Part shown: piece by piece, positions 57,367-64,000 of the stretch
Position numbering within the stretch: the first letter of the stretch is position 1
Layout of the letters: the number at the start of each line of letters is the position of its first letter
From: Microbacterium murale
GTDB lineage: Bacteria; Actinomycetota; Actinomycetes; Actinomycetales; Microbacteriaceae
DNA: 64,000 nucleotides
Direction: 5' to 3'
Assembly: GCF_030815955.1 (NCBI RefSeq)
Contig: NZ_JAUSXK010000001.1
Location: 3,038,001-3,102,000 of the forward strand
The notes under the pieces: generated by a model
The model's database searches: none
Seen by the model: only the letters and a program-made list of their open reading frames with translations
What the model was told of the DNA's origin: nothing
Made by a program: the position numbers and the translations under genes

Positions 57367-58241
57367 GCCCGACGGTCACCGCATCGCCCGCGACGAGCCG
57401 CCGCTCCTCCCATCGGTACCGCCCCGGTCGCTGGCCCCGCCTCCTCGGGGAGATGGGCATGATCCTGATCGGTCTCGCCTTCGCGTTCCCGTTCTACGTC
57501 TTCCTGAGCATCTCGCTGAAGCAGCCCGCCGAGGTCGCGGACGATCCGCTGGGTCTTCCTCGCGGGCTGTACTTCGACAACTACGCCACCGCGTGGGAAT
57601 CGGCGTCGCTGGACCAGGCGCTCCTGAACTCCACGGTCATCGCCGTCATCAGCGTCGCCGCTCTGATCGTGCTCGGATCCTTCGCGGCTTACACGATCGC
57701 GCGGCGAGGCACGAGGCTCAGCTACGCCGCATACGTCCTGTTCCTGCTCGGTCTGATGATCCCTATGCAACTGGGCATGGTGCCGCTGTATCAGTTCATG
57801 CGCGACGCGAACCTGCTGCAGACGTACACCTCGGTGATCATCTTCAGCATCGGAAGCCAGTTGCCGCTTACCGTCTTCCTCTACGCCGGATTCCTCCGGG
57901 CGATGCCGAAGGAGTACGAGGAAGCCGCCTACGTCGACGGAGCCGGAGTGGTGCGGACGTTCCTCGCCATCGTGTTCCCGATGCTCCGGCCGATCACGGG
58001 AACCGTGGTGATCCTCTCGGCGATCAACGTCTGGAACGAATTCCTCACTCCGCTCCTCTACGTGGGAGGGAGTTCGCAGCAGACGCTCCCCGTCGCGATC
58101 TTCGCCTTCCGAGGCGAGTTCGCCACCCAGTGGGGCGTGATCTTCGCAGGGATGGCCATGGCGATCGTTCCGATCCTCATCGTCTACTTCCTGCTCCAGA
58201 AGTCGATCATCAAGGGGTTCGCGAGCGGGCTGAAGGGTTGA
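57363..58241 (+). CDS. Carbohydrate ABC transporter permease, MalG type
   Basis: A 292-residue permease: GMILIGLAFAFPFYVFLSIS, LLNSTVIAVISVAALIVLGS, the EAA loop YEEAAYVDGAGVVRTFLAIV and the C-terminal IIKGFASGLKG. It completes the third importer of the window, again without its own ATPase gene. It is followed 52 nt later by a gene for a large exported protein. Confidence 0.93.
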   Translation: MSPTVTASPATSRRSSHRYRPGRWPRLLGEMGMILIGLAFAFPFYVFLSISLKQPAEVADDPLGLPRGLYFDNYATAWESASLDQALLNSTVIAVISVAALIVLGSFAAYTIARRGTRLSYAAYVLFLLGLMIPMQLGMVPLYQFMRDANLLQTYTSVIIFSIGSQLPLTVFLYAGFLRAMPKEYEEAAYVDGAGVVRTFLAIVFPMLRPITGTVVILSAINVWNEFLTPLLYVGGSSQQTLPVAIFAFRGEFATQWGVIFAGMAMAIVPILIVYFLLQKSIIKGFASGLKG

Positions 58242-58293
58242 TCGAACCGGTGCGACCGGCAGTCGGCGCACCCATACGAAAGGGAGGTCGAAG

Positions 58294-60270
58294 ATGACCG
58301 GGAACGTGACGCGCTGGCGCGATGCGCAGGTGTCGAGGCGAGCACTTCTGGCTGGTGCAGGGGCGGGCGTGCTGCTGGCGGCCGTCGTGCCGGACTGGCG
58401 CACCGGAAGCGCGTTCGCCGCGCAGTCGAGCGTCGGATCGAGTGGCCTGCCGCCGATCGCACCGCTGCCGGCCGGTGCGCCCGATCGGCGGGCATTCACC
58501 CTCGAAGAGCAAAGACTCGCTCCGTACCTGGCGACGCTCGCACCCATGGTGAACGAGATCGTCGACGATGACGGGGCGGCTCTCGGATGGATGAGCGGCG
58601 GCTGGTGGCGCACGCCTGCCGAACCCTTCAACGCGCGCATCCAGGAGCATGTGCGCACGCTGGCGTGGTTCTACGCGCACGAGCGGCCGTGGAATCCCTA
58701 CTCGGGTGACGCTGCGCTTCTCGCGCGTCTGGATGCCGCGATCCATCACTATCTGCGGCTTCAGCACGCTGACGGCTCCTGGCCCGAGTACGAGCCGGAC
58801 GAACACTCCCGCGCGGCCACGGCTTTCGCTCTCGGCTACCTGTCCAAGACGCTGGAGGATCTGCGTGACGTCGACGCGCTGCCGCAGACTCGCACCGAGA
58901 TCTCGGGAGCGCTGCACCGCGCGATGTCATGGTTCCTCGATCCGGGTAACACCGGTGTCTGGCAGACCGAGCGCATCGAGTTCGTGAACCAGCCGATGGC
59001 GGGCCTGGCCGGTTCAGCGCTCGCTCTGCGATTGGACCCCGATCCGGGGTTGCAGGTCCTGCTGCTGGACCGGATCGACGTGATCGTCGCCAACGGGCAG
59101 AGCCCTGCGGGGTACTTCTACGAGCCTCTCGGAATGGACATCGCCTACAACCTGAATGTGACACTGTCGGAGATGATCGAGATACTCGAGCAGGTGGACG
59201 CGCCGGGGCTCGTCGGAATGGTCGAGCGTCTGGCCGATTGGTTGGGCTACAACCTCGTCTGGGAACCGGACGGAGCGGGCTTCATCGCGAACACCGCCGG
59301 CTCCGCCCGCACGCCGATGTGGTTCCTCGACGCGACCACGACCGAGCCGCAGCAGCGCGATCTCGGATCACGATTCGCGCCGGATGTCGCGGCGATGAGG
59401 GCGTTCTACACGACGATCGAAGACCGCACCGTGCAGCGGGAGGCGTGGGCAGAGTCCGCGGAACCCGTCCTTCCTCAGGCGCGCGGGCAGACGAATCCTC
59501 GAATAGTGGTGAACATCCCGTACGGCGAGGCGTATCCGAGCCGCGCGGACAAAGATGCGGCGATCGCCGCGATGCCGGTGCTCGCGCAGAACCGGTTCAC
59601 CGAGCTCCGGCGCGATCCGCAAGGTCAGCATTTCCTCTTCGCACGTCGGCCCGGCATCTACACGATGGCGCACTTCGGGCCACCCTCCACGAGCCTCGTG
59701 CGTTCCGGACTGTCCCTGATCTGGCATCCGGAGTCCGGGACGTTCGTGCACGGCTCTCACAACAGCAACACCGAATGCTGGGGTACCGTGCTTCCGAACG
59801 GAGGTACCGACGCGGGTGCCAGCCTTGCGGTGGCGTACTTCGAAGGCGATCCGGCCGATGGGCACGCTGTCGAGCCGGAGCAGGTCGCAGGCGTGCACGA
59901 CCTCGGCCTCACGTGGCGCACCACGCTCGGCAATGTGACCGGTGCTGCCGTGCTCGAGGACGATGCGATCACGAAGCGTCTGGTCGTGACAAGCGATGCG
60001 AGCGAACAGGTTCCACTGCTGCTGCGCACGACCGACCGGCTCACCTGGATAGGCGGGAACTTGGAATCTGCGGAGGCCGGCGTGACGACGCAGGCGAAGG
60101 GGCTGAAGGTGCGCAGGGGGCGGATCTCGCTCGAGATCAATTGGAGCGAAAGGCTCTCCGCAGCGATCGCGCCGGTCGATCGTCACTACTTCGCGGATCG
60201 GAGCAGACAGGTGCACATGCTGCGCATCGCACACCCGCCCCAGGCGACAATCCGGTACTCGATCGGGTGA
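58294..60270 (+). CDS. Tat-exported (alpha/alpha)-toroid-like protein, putative glycan-degrading enzyme
   Basis: A 658-residue protein with a Tat-type signal: VSRRALLAGAGAGVLLAAVV (S-R-R-x-x-L), ending before SAFAAQSS. The mature N-half is helical with paired motifs (GGWWRTPAEPFNARIQEHVR, HYLRLQHADGSWPEYEPDEH, FVNQPMAGLAGSALALRLDP, YFYEPLGMDIAYNLNVTLSE). The layout is like an (alpha/alpha) toroid of polysaccharide lyases or heparinase-like enzymes. The C-half is beta-rich (FARRPGIYTMAHFGPPSTSL, WHPESGTFVHGSHNSNTECW). I recognise no named family and no proven catalytic residue. Co-transcription with an ABC importer suggests it acts outside on the polymer or glycoside whose product is imported. 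Confidence 0.72.
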   Translation: MTGNVTRWRDAQVSRRALLAGAGAGVLLAAVVPDWRTGSAFAAQSSVGSSGLPPIAPLPAGAPDRRAFTLEEQRLAPYLATLAPMVNEIVDDDGAALGWMSGGWWRTPAEPFNARIQEHVRTLAWFYAHERPWNPYSGDAALLARLDAAIHHYLRLQHADGSWPEYEPDEHSRAATAFALGYLSKTLEDLRDVDALPQTRTEISGALHRAMSWFLDPGNTGVWQTERIEFVNQPMAGLAGSALALRLDPDPGLQVLLLDRIDVIVANGQSPAGYFYEPLGMDIAYNLNVTLSEMIEILEQVDAPGLVGMVERLADWLGYNLVWEPDGAGFIANTAGSARTPMWFLDATTTEPQQRDLGSRFAPDVAAMRAFYTTIEDRTVQREAWAESAEPVLPQARGQTNPRIVVNIPYGEAYPSRADKDAAIAAMPVLAQNRFTELRRDPQGQHFLFARRPGIYTMAHFGPPSTSLVRSGLSLIWHPESGTFVHGSHNSNTECWGTVLPNGGTDAGASLAVAYFEGDPADGHAVEPEQVAGVHDLGLTWRTTLGNVTGAAVLEDDAITKRLVVTSDASEQVPLLLRTTDRLTWIGGNLESAEAGVTTQAKGLKVRRGRISLEINWSERLSAAIAPVDRHYFADRSRQVHMLRIAHPPQATIRYSIG

Positions 60271-60295
60271 ACCCGGACTCCTCGCCCGTGGTCCC

Positions 60296-61738
60296 TCACT
60301 CCGCCGCGTGCCGGGAGAGGAAGGTGTAGACCTCGTTCTCGTCGACCCCGGGGAATGCGCCACGGGGGAGCGGTGAGAACATGTGCGTGTGCACCCGGGC
60401 GCTCGGCCAAGCGTTCGCGCTCCATCGAGCGGTGAGATCGGGCGCCGGGCGACGGCAGCACGCCTCGTCAGGGCAGGTCGACACCGCGCGGTCAGTGGTC
60501 TCACGTCCCCGCCACCAGCGTGCGTCGTCGAATGGGACGCCGACCGTGACGGAGAACTCACCATCGCTGGCCGCGCCTGTCTGCGTCGCGCACCAGAAGG
60601 TCCCGGACGAAGTGTCCGTGTACTGGTGGTGCTCTGTCGTGCGATTCTGCTGGGTGAACGCGGCCCGCGCTTGGAACTTCCGGCACACCGGCTGGCCTTC
60701 GACGGCGCCGGTGACGTCCATGGGCAGGGGTAGGTCGTCGTTCTCATAGACTCTGGTGATCGCACCGGTCTCGTCGACGCGGAGGAAGTGCAGCTTCATC
60801 CCGAGATGCTCGGTCATCAGGTTCGTCATCCGCATCCCGGCCGCCTCATGCGTGACACCGAACGCGTCACGGAAGTCCTCGACCGCGAGGTTCCGATCCT
60901 TCTTCGCCTGCTGCAGGAAGGCGACACCGGCGGTCTCCGGCACCAGGCAACTCGCCGCGAAGTAGTTGATCTCCAGGCGCTGCTGCAGAAAGTCGGCATA
61001 GTCGGTCGGCGGCGTGTGCCCCAGGAGCCGATGCGCCATCGCCTGAAGAGCCATCGACCGCAGGCCGTGACCGCCGGGAATGGATGCCGGCGGCAGATAG
61101 ATGCGGCTGTTCTCCAGATCGGTCACCGAGCGCGTCGAGTGCGGCAGGTCGTTGACGTAGAGCAGTTCGAAGCCGAGCTTCTGGGCCATGATGCTCACAG
61201 TGCGGTGAGTGAGGGCGCCGCTGACGTGCCCGGCGGCCTTCAGCTGCTTCTCGGCGAGTTTCTCGATATCGCCGATGTAGTTGTTCTGGGCGCGCATGCG
61301 CAACCGCAACTCGGTGTTCGCGCGGCGCGCCTCCTCGGGCGTCGCGATGGCCTCGCGCGCACGGCGTTGCAGCTCGCGGTGAAGGCCGAGTATCGATTCG
61401 ATCGTCTCGTCCGGCATGCCCTTCGAGACCCGCACCGGCGAGACGCCGAGCTGTCGGAAGACCGGACTCGCCTGTGCGTGCTCCAGTTCGATCTCCAGCG
61501 CAGCCCGACGATTGGGCGGCTCGCCGGAGATCAGATCGGAGACATCTGTCGCGGTGGCCTGGGCGATCGCCTGCAGCAGCGAGAGCTTGGGCTCGCGCTT
61601 GCCGTTCTCGATCAGGCTCAGCTGGGAACCCGCGACGCCGACCTGCGCGCCGAGCTCGTCGAGAGTGAAGCCGTTCGCCACGCGATGGTGGCGAATGCGA
61701 TGACCAAGAGTCGTGAGATGGATGCCGGAGCCGCTCAT
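60296..61738 (-). CDS. RamB-like transcriptional regulator (HTH_3, IrrE-like and ScfR domains)
   Basis: A 480-residue regulator. HTH_3 at residues 8-65: LGHRIRHHRVANGFTLDELG, VGVAGSQLSLIENGKREPKL. A middle region includes SRIYLPPASIPGGHGLRSMA, LQAMAHRLLGH (a degenerate IrrE/metallopeptidase-like helix) and LEINYFAASCLVPE. The C-terminal domain has cysteine-containing VCRKFQARAAFTQQNRTTEH and CPDEACCRRPAP. Architecture and length match RamB, the acetate/glyoxylate-cycle regulator of Corynebacterium. Being divergent from pckG it probably regulates gluconeogenesis here. ATG at 61738. Confidence 0.88.
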   Translation of the reverse strand: MSGSGIHLTTLGHRIRHHRVANGFTLDELGAQVGVAGSQLSLIENGKREPKLSLLQAIAQATATDVSDLISGEPPNRRAALEIELEHAQASPVFRQLGVSPVRVSKGMPDETIESILGLHRELQRRAREAIATPEEARRANTELRLRMRAQNNYIGDIEKLAEKQLKAAGHVSGALTHRTVSIMAQKLGFELLYVNDLPHSTRSVTDLENSRIYLPPASIPGGHGLRSMALQAMAHRLLGHTPPTDYADFLQQRLEINYFAASCLVPETAGVAFLQQAKKDRNLAVEDFRDAFGVTHEAAGMRMTNLMTEHLGMKLHFLRVDETGAITRVYENDDLPLPMDVTGAVEGQPVCRKFQARAAFTQQNRTTEHHQYTDTSSGTFWCATQTGAASDGEFSVTVGVPFDDARWWRGRETTDRAVSTCPDEACCRRPAPDLTARWSANAWPSARVHTHMFSPLPRGAFPGVDENEVYTFLSRHAAE

Positions 61739-61754
61739 TCCTTGAGCATATCGA

Positions 61755-61770
61755 AAGAATCATGTTTCTT
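61755..61770. promoter_or_regulatory. Palindrome in the divergent RamB-like/pckG region
   Basis: AAGAATCATGTTTCTT pairs in 14 of 16 positions (AAGAAnCATGnTTCTT). It lies 17 bp upstream of the regulator start codon. TATAAG on the minus strand (61769-61774) overlaps its edge and could be the regulator -10, so the site suits autoregulation and control of pckG. Confidence 0.5.
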
Positions 61771-61847
61771 ATAGCCGAGAATGCCGTGAATCCATGGTTG
61801 ATGTTGCAGAGAATGGACATACACACCGACTCTTCGAGGGAGTAGAC

Positions 61848-63713
61848 ATGGTTATGGCCGAGACCTTCACACCCCGCGTTCCCGCCGTCTCCGCGGCGCG
61901 CAGCATGGGCGCTGTCCCGACGTATGACACCCCCGCGATGGCGGAGCTGGTCGCGTGGGTCGACGAGATCCGTGCACTGACGCAGCCGGCGTCCGTTCAT
62001 TGGGTGAGTGGATCGCAGGCCGAGAACGACACACTGCTGCGCGGACTCGTGTCGGAGGGCAAGCTCATCAAGCTGAACCCGGAGTGGCGACCGGGCTCGT
62101 ACCTCGCCCGCTCGCACCCGAGCGATGTCGCTCGCACCGAGGCGCGCACGTTCATCGCCTCGGAACTCGAGAAGGATGCGGGACCCACGAACAACTGGGC
62201 GCCGCCAGCCGAGATGCACCAGACGATGAACGAGATCTTCGAGGGCTCGATGCGCGGACGCACGATGTATGTCGTGCCGTTCTCGATGGGGGCGATCGGC
62301 GGTCCTCTCTCGCACATCGGCGTGCAGATCACCGACAGCGCCTACGCGGTGGCATCCATCGGCATCATGACGCGCGTCGGCGATGCTGTCACCCGTCAGA
62401 TCGCCGAGGGTGCTCCGTGGGTGAAGACCGTGCACTCGGTCGGCGCCCCACTCGCCCCCGGCGAGAACGATGTCGAGTGGCCCTGCAATGACGAGAAGTA
62501 CATCGTGCACTTCCCTGACACGCTCGAGGTCTACTCGTACGGCTCGGGCTACGGCGGCAATGCCATCCTCGCCAAGAAGTGCTTCGCATTGCGGATCGCC
62601 TCGGTGATCGCCCGTGACGAGGGATGGCTCGCAGAGCACATGCTGCTCATCCGTGTCATCGATCCGAAAGGCAAGGCCTACCACGTCGCCGCGGCGTTCC
62701 CCTCGGCGTGCGGGAAGACGAACCTCGCGATGCTGCGCCCGACCATCCCCGGCTGGAAGGTCGAGACCCTCGGCGATGACATCGCGTGGATCCGACCGGG
62801 GGAGGACGGCCGGATGTGGGCCATCAATCCCGAGGCCGGATTCTTCGGCGTCGCCCCTGGAACCGGGGAGTCCACGAACGTCACCGCCGTCGAGACGCTG
62901 TGGGGCAACACGATCTTCACGAACGTCGCGCTCCGTCCGGACGGCGACGTGTGGTGGGAGGGCCTGACCGACACGCCTCCGGCGCACCTGACCGACTGGG
63001 AGGGCAACGACTGGACGCCGGACTCAGGTCGTCCGGCGGCGCACCCCAATTCACGGTTCACCGTCTCGGCCGCGCAGTGCCCGCAGATCTCGGACGACTG
63101 GGAAGAGGCGGTTCCGCTCGACGTCATCCTGTTCGGCGGTCGCCGGGCCACGAACGTGCCGCTCGTGGTCGAAGCGACCGACTGGACGCACGGTGTCTTC
63201 CTCGGCTCGACGATCTCCTCCGAGCGCACCGCGGCGGCCGAGGGAACAGTGGGCGAACTCCGCCGCGACCCGTTCGCGATGCTCCCGTTCTGCGGCTACA
63301 ACATGGGCGACTACTTCGCGCACTGGCTCAAGGTGGGCCGCCAACTGCGATTCGACCGCGCACCGCGGATCTTCCAGGTCAACTGGTTCCGTCGTGGCGA
63401 GGACGGCCGATTCCTGTGGCCCGGCTTCGGCGACAACTCGCGCGTCGTCGACTGGATCATCCGCAGGGTCAGCGGGGAGGTCGCCGCGAGCGACAGCCCG
63501 ATCGGACGGCTCCCGCTCATTGAAGACCTCAACGTCGATGGGCTCGACATCTCGCAGCAGGACCTCGACGAGCTCTTCGCCGTGGACGCGGATGCCTGGT
63601 CGAAGGAAGCCGATTCGACCGAGGACTTCTTCGACACGTTCGGCGACACGATGCCAGCGGCGCTCCGCGCTGAGCTCGCCTCGCTGCGGTACCGCCTCGC
63701 GCAGGCGAAGTAG
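61848..63713 (+). CDS. pckG: Phosphoenolpyruvate carboxykinase (GTP)
   Basis: A 621-residue GTP-class PEPCK. Motifs: [48 protein letters not shown] (Mn-ligand Lys), AEHMLLIRV (Mn-ligand His) and the P-loop [13 protein letters not shown] with the GTP-class cysteine (residues 284-296). [25 protein letters not shown] and [15 protein letters not shown] follow. It makes PEP from oxaloacetate for gluconeogenesis. The start at 61848 has GAGGGAG 5 nt upstream; an in-frame ATG at 61794 lacks one. It is followed by a strong hairpin. Confidence 0.97.
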   Translation: MVMAETFTPRVPAVSAARSMGAVPTYDTPAMAELVAWVDEIRALTQPASVHWVSGSQAENDTLLRGLVSEGKLIKLNPEWRPGSYLARSHPSDVARTEARTFIASELEKDAGPTNNWAPPAEMHQTMNEIFEGSMRGRTMYVVPFSMGAIGGPLSHIGVQITDSAYAVASIGIMTRVGDAVTRQIAEGAPWVKTVHSVGAPLAPGENDVEWPCNDEKYIVHFPDTLEVYSYGSGYGGNAILAKKCFALRIASVIARDEGWLAEHMLLIRVIDPKGKAYHVAAAFPSACGKTNLAMLRPTIPGWKVETLGDDIAWIRPGEDGRMWAINPEAGFFGVAPGTGESTNVTAVETLWGNTIFTNVALRPDGDVWWEGLTDTPPAHLTDWEGNDWTPDSGRPAAHPNSRFTVSAAQCPQISDDWEEAVPLDVILFGGRRATNVPLVVEATDWTHGVFLGSTISSERTAAAEGTVGELRRDPFAMLPFCGYNMGDYFAHWLKVGRQLRFDRAPRIFQVNWFRRGEDGRFLWPGFGDNSRVVDWIIRRVSGEVAASDSPIGRLPLIEDLNVDGLDISQQDLDELFAVDADAWSKEADSTEDFFDTFGDTMPAALRAELASLRYRLAQAK

Positions 63714-63729
63714 CCGCTCAATGAGACCC

Positions 63730-63789
63730 GCGACGGCGGGATGACTGGGACAGACCCGTGGCTGAGTGGTCCCGTCATCCTGCCGTCGC
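63730..63789. terminator. Strong hairpin between pckG and the convergent arylsulfatase gene
   Basis: GCGACGGCGGGATGAC (63730-63745) pairs with GTCATCCTGCCGTCGC (63774-63789) with one mismatch. GGGAC (63747-63751) and GTCCC (63769-63773) extend the stem inward. It lies 17 nt after the pckG stop and 45 nt beyond the convergent gene stop. No clear T-tract, but the stem is long enough for bidirectional termination. Confidence 0.65.
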
Positions 63790-63833
63790 GTTCTGCGCGC
63801 GTCCAGCGCCGCGAAGTACAGGGACTCGGGGTG

Positions 63834-64000
63834 TCAGGAGCTGCCGCTCGTGGACTCCAGCTTCGCCATCACCTGGTTGATCGTGAACGACGCGGACTCC
63901 TGCCGTGCCGGGTATTCCACAAGGGACTGCAGCATCCGAGCGACGTACGTCTGCGCGGGCACGAACAAGAACACGTGATCGAGCACCCAATCCCAATAGG
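63834..64000 (-). CDS. Arylsulfatase, C-terminal fragment
   Basis: The frame opens at the right edge and ends with TGA at 63834-63836, giving 54 residues: YWDWVLDHVFLFVPAQTYVA, RMLQSLVEYPARQESASFTI, NQVMAKLESTSGSS. The pattern DWVLDHVFLFVPAQ-YVA-ML followed by P-RQ-ASF-I-QVM-KLE is that of the C-terminus of bacterial arylsulfatases (sulfate ester hydrolases of the alkaline phosphatase superfamily). The catalytic formylglycine site lies outside the window. Because it lacks a start codon here it is easily missed. Confidence 0.75.
   Translation of the reverse strand, partial: YWDWVLDHVFLFVPAQTYVARMLQSLVEYPARQESASFTINQVMAKLESTSGSS

Noticed and set aside
60867..62987. 706-codon minus-strand frame spanning the RamB-like and pckG genes
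   Set aside because: It runs antisense through pckG and in a wrong frame through the regulator; Arg/Asp/His-rich without motifs.
1..64000. Search for tRNA, rRNA, CRISPR repeats, insertion sequences or phage genes
   Set aside because: No cloverleaf, rRNA segment, regularly spaced repeat array, transposase DDE motif or terminal inverted repeat pair was recognised.

Overview
The window comes from a high-GC actinobacterium, most likely a Microbacteriaceae member close to Microbacterium. Evidence: strongly GC-biased third codon positions, GTG starts, translationally coupled genes with 1-16 nt overlaps, many lipoprotein-dependent sugar ABC importers, and a GTP-dependent PEP carboxykinase beside a RamB-like regulator. 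This assignment is inference from sequence style, not from a marker gene. I see no rRNA, tRNA, CRISPR array, transposase, prophage or integrase gene. No gene-free stretch exceeds 300 bases.

Layout. (1) 1-12.8 kb is a uronate/glycoside utilisation locus. A minus-strand operon carries two ABC permeases, a Gfo/Idh oxidoreductase, a uronate dehydrogenase, 5-dehydro-4-deoxyglucarate dehydratase, an enolase-superfamily dehydratase and the start of a semialdehyde dehydrogenase. Together these would convert uronic acid to 2-oxoglutarate. Divergently lie a LacI regulator, a substrate-binding lipoprotein and an (alpha/alpha)6-type glycosidase. Beyond them are a GH43 enzyme and an M24-fold protein. Three near-identical 16-bp palindromes (6367, 7589, 12792) tie these units into one LacI regulon. 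(2) 12.9-22.8 kb is a homoprotocatechuate (3,4-dihydroxyphenylacetate) meta-cleavage cluster: hpaI, hpaH, hpaD, hpaE, a GntR regulator and an unusual FAH-RraA fusion, divergent from an MHS-family transporter and a class A flavin monooxygenase. (3) 22.8-26.4 kb holds an ABC exporter with its two-component system behind a 22-bp perfect palindrome. (4) 26.4-28.1 kb holds a cysteine-containing hypothetical protein and a VOC protein. (5) 28.2-36.2 kb is a C-P lyase operon (phnGHIJKL, a 2H-phosphoesterase-like DUF1045 gene, phnM, phnN) divergent from a phnF-like repressor. (6) 36.4-41.7 kb holds a CPA1 antiporter, a ThDP-dependent enzyme, a phosphoribosyltransferase and a DUF998-like membrane protein. 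(7) 41.7-50.2 kb is an amino-sugar/N-acetylmuramate locus: ABC importer, PIG-L-like and GNAT proteins, RpiR regulator, BadF-type kinase, MurQ and a HAD phosphatase. (8) 50.2-52.7 kb holds a WYL regulator, a VOC protein and an AlkZ-like winged-helix protein. (9) 52.9-60.3 kb holds an IclR regulator, an FAD oxidoreductase, a third sugar ABC importer and a large Tat-exported protein; the substrate is unknown. (10) 60.3-64 kb holds a RamB-like regulator divergent from pckG and the C-terminus of an arylsulfatase.

Three genes (ABC permease 4474-5386, response regulator 25749-26370, phnI 33036-34156) are each interrupted by one small insertion in a short repeat (GGGG, GGGG, AGAGAG) while both flanking reading frames look intact. 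Read errors or very recent mutation explain this better than old decay. I found nothing resembling an anti-phage or otherwise wholly new system. The most original points are the FAH-RraA fusion with a flavin monooxygenase, the 2H phosphoesterase in a C-P lyase operon without phnP, the PIG-L protein lacking its usual catalytic base, the metal-site-degenerate M24 protein, and the IclR/FAD/ABC/Tat cluster.
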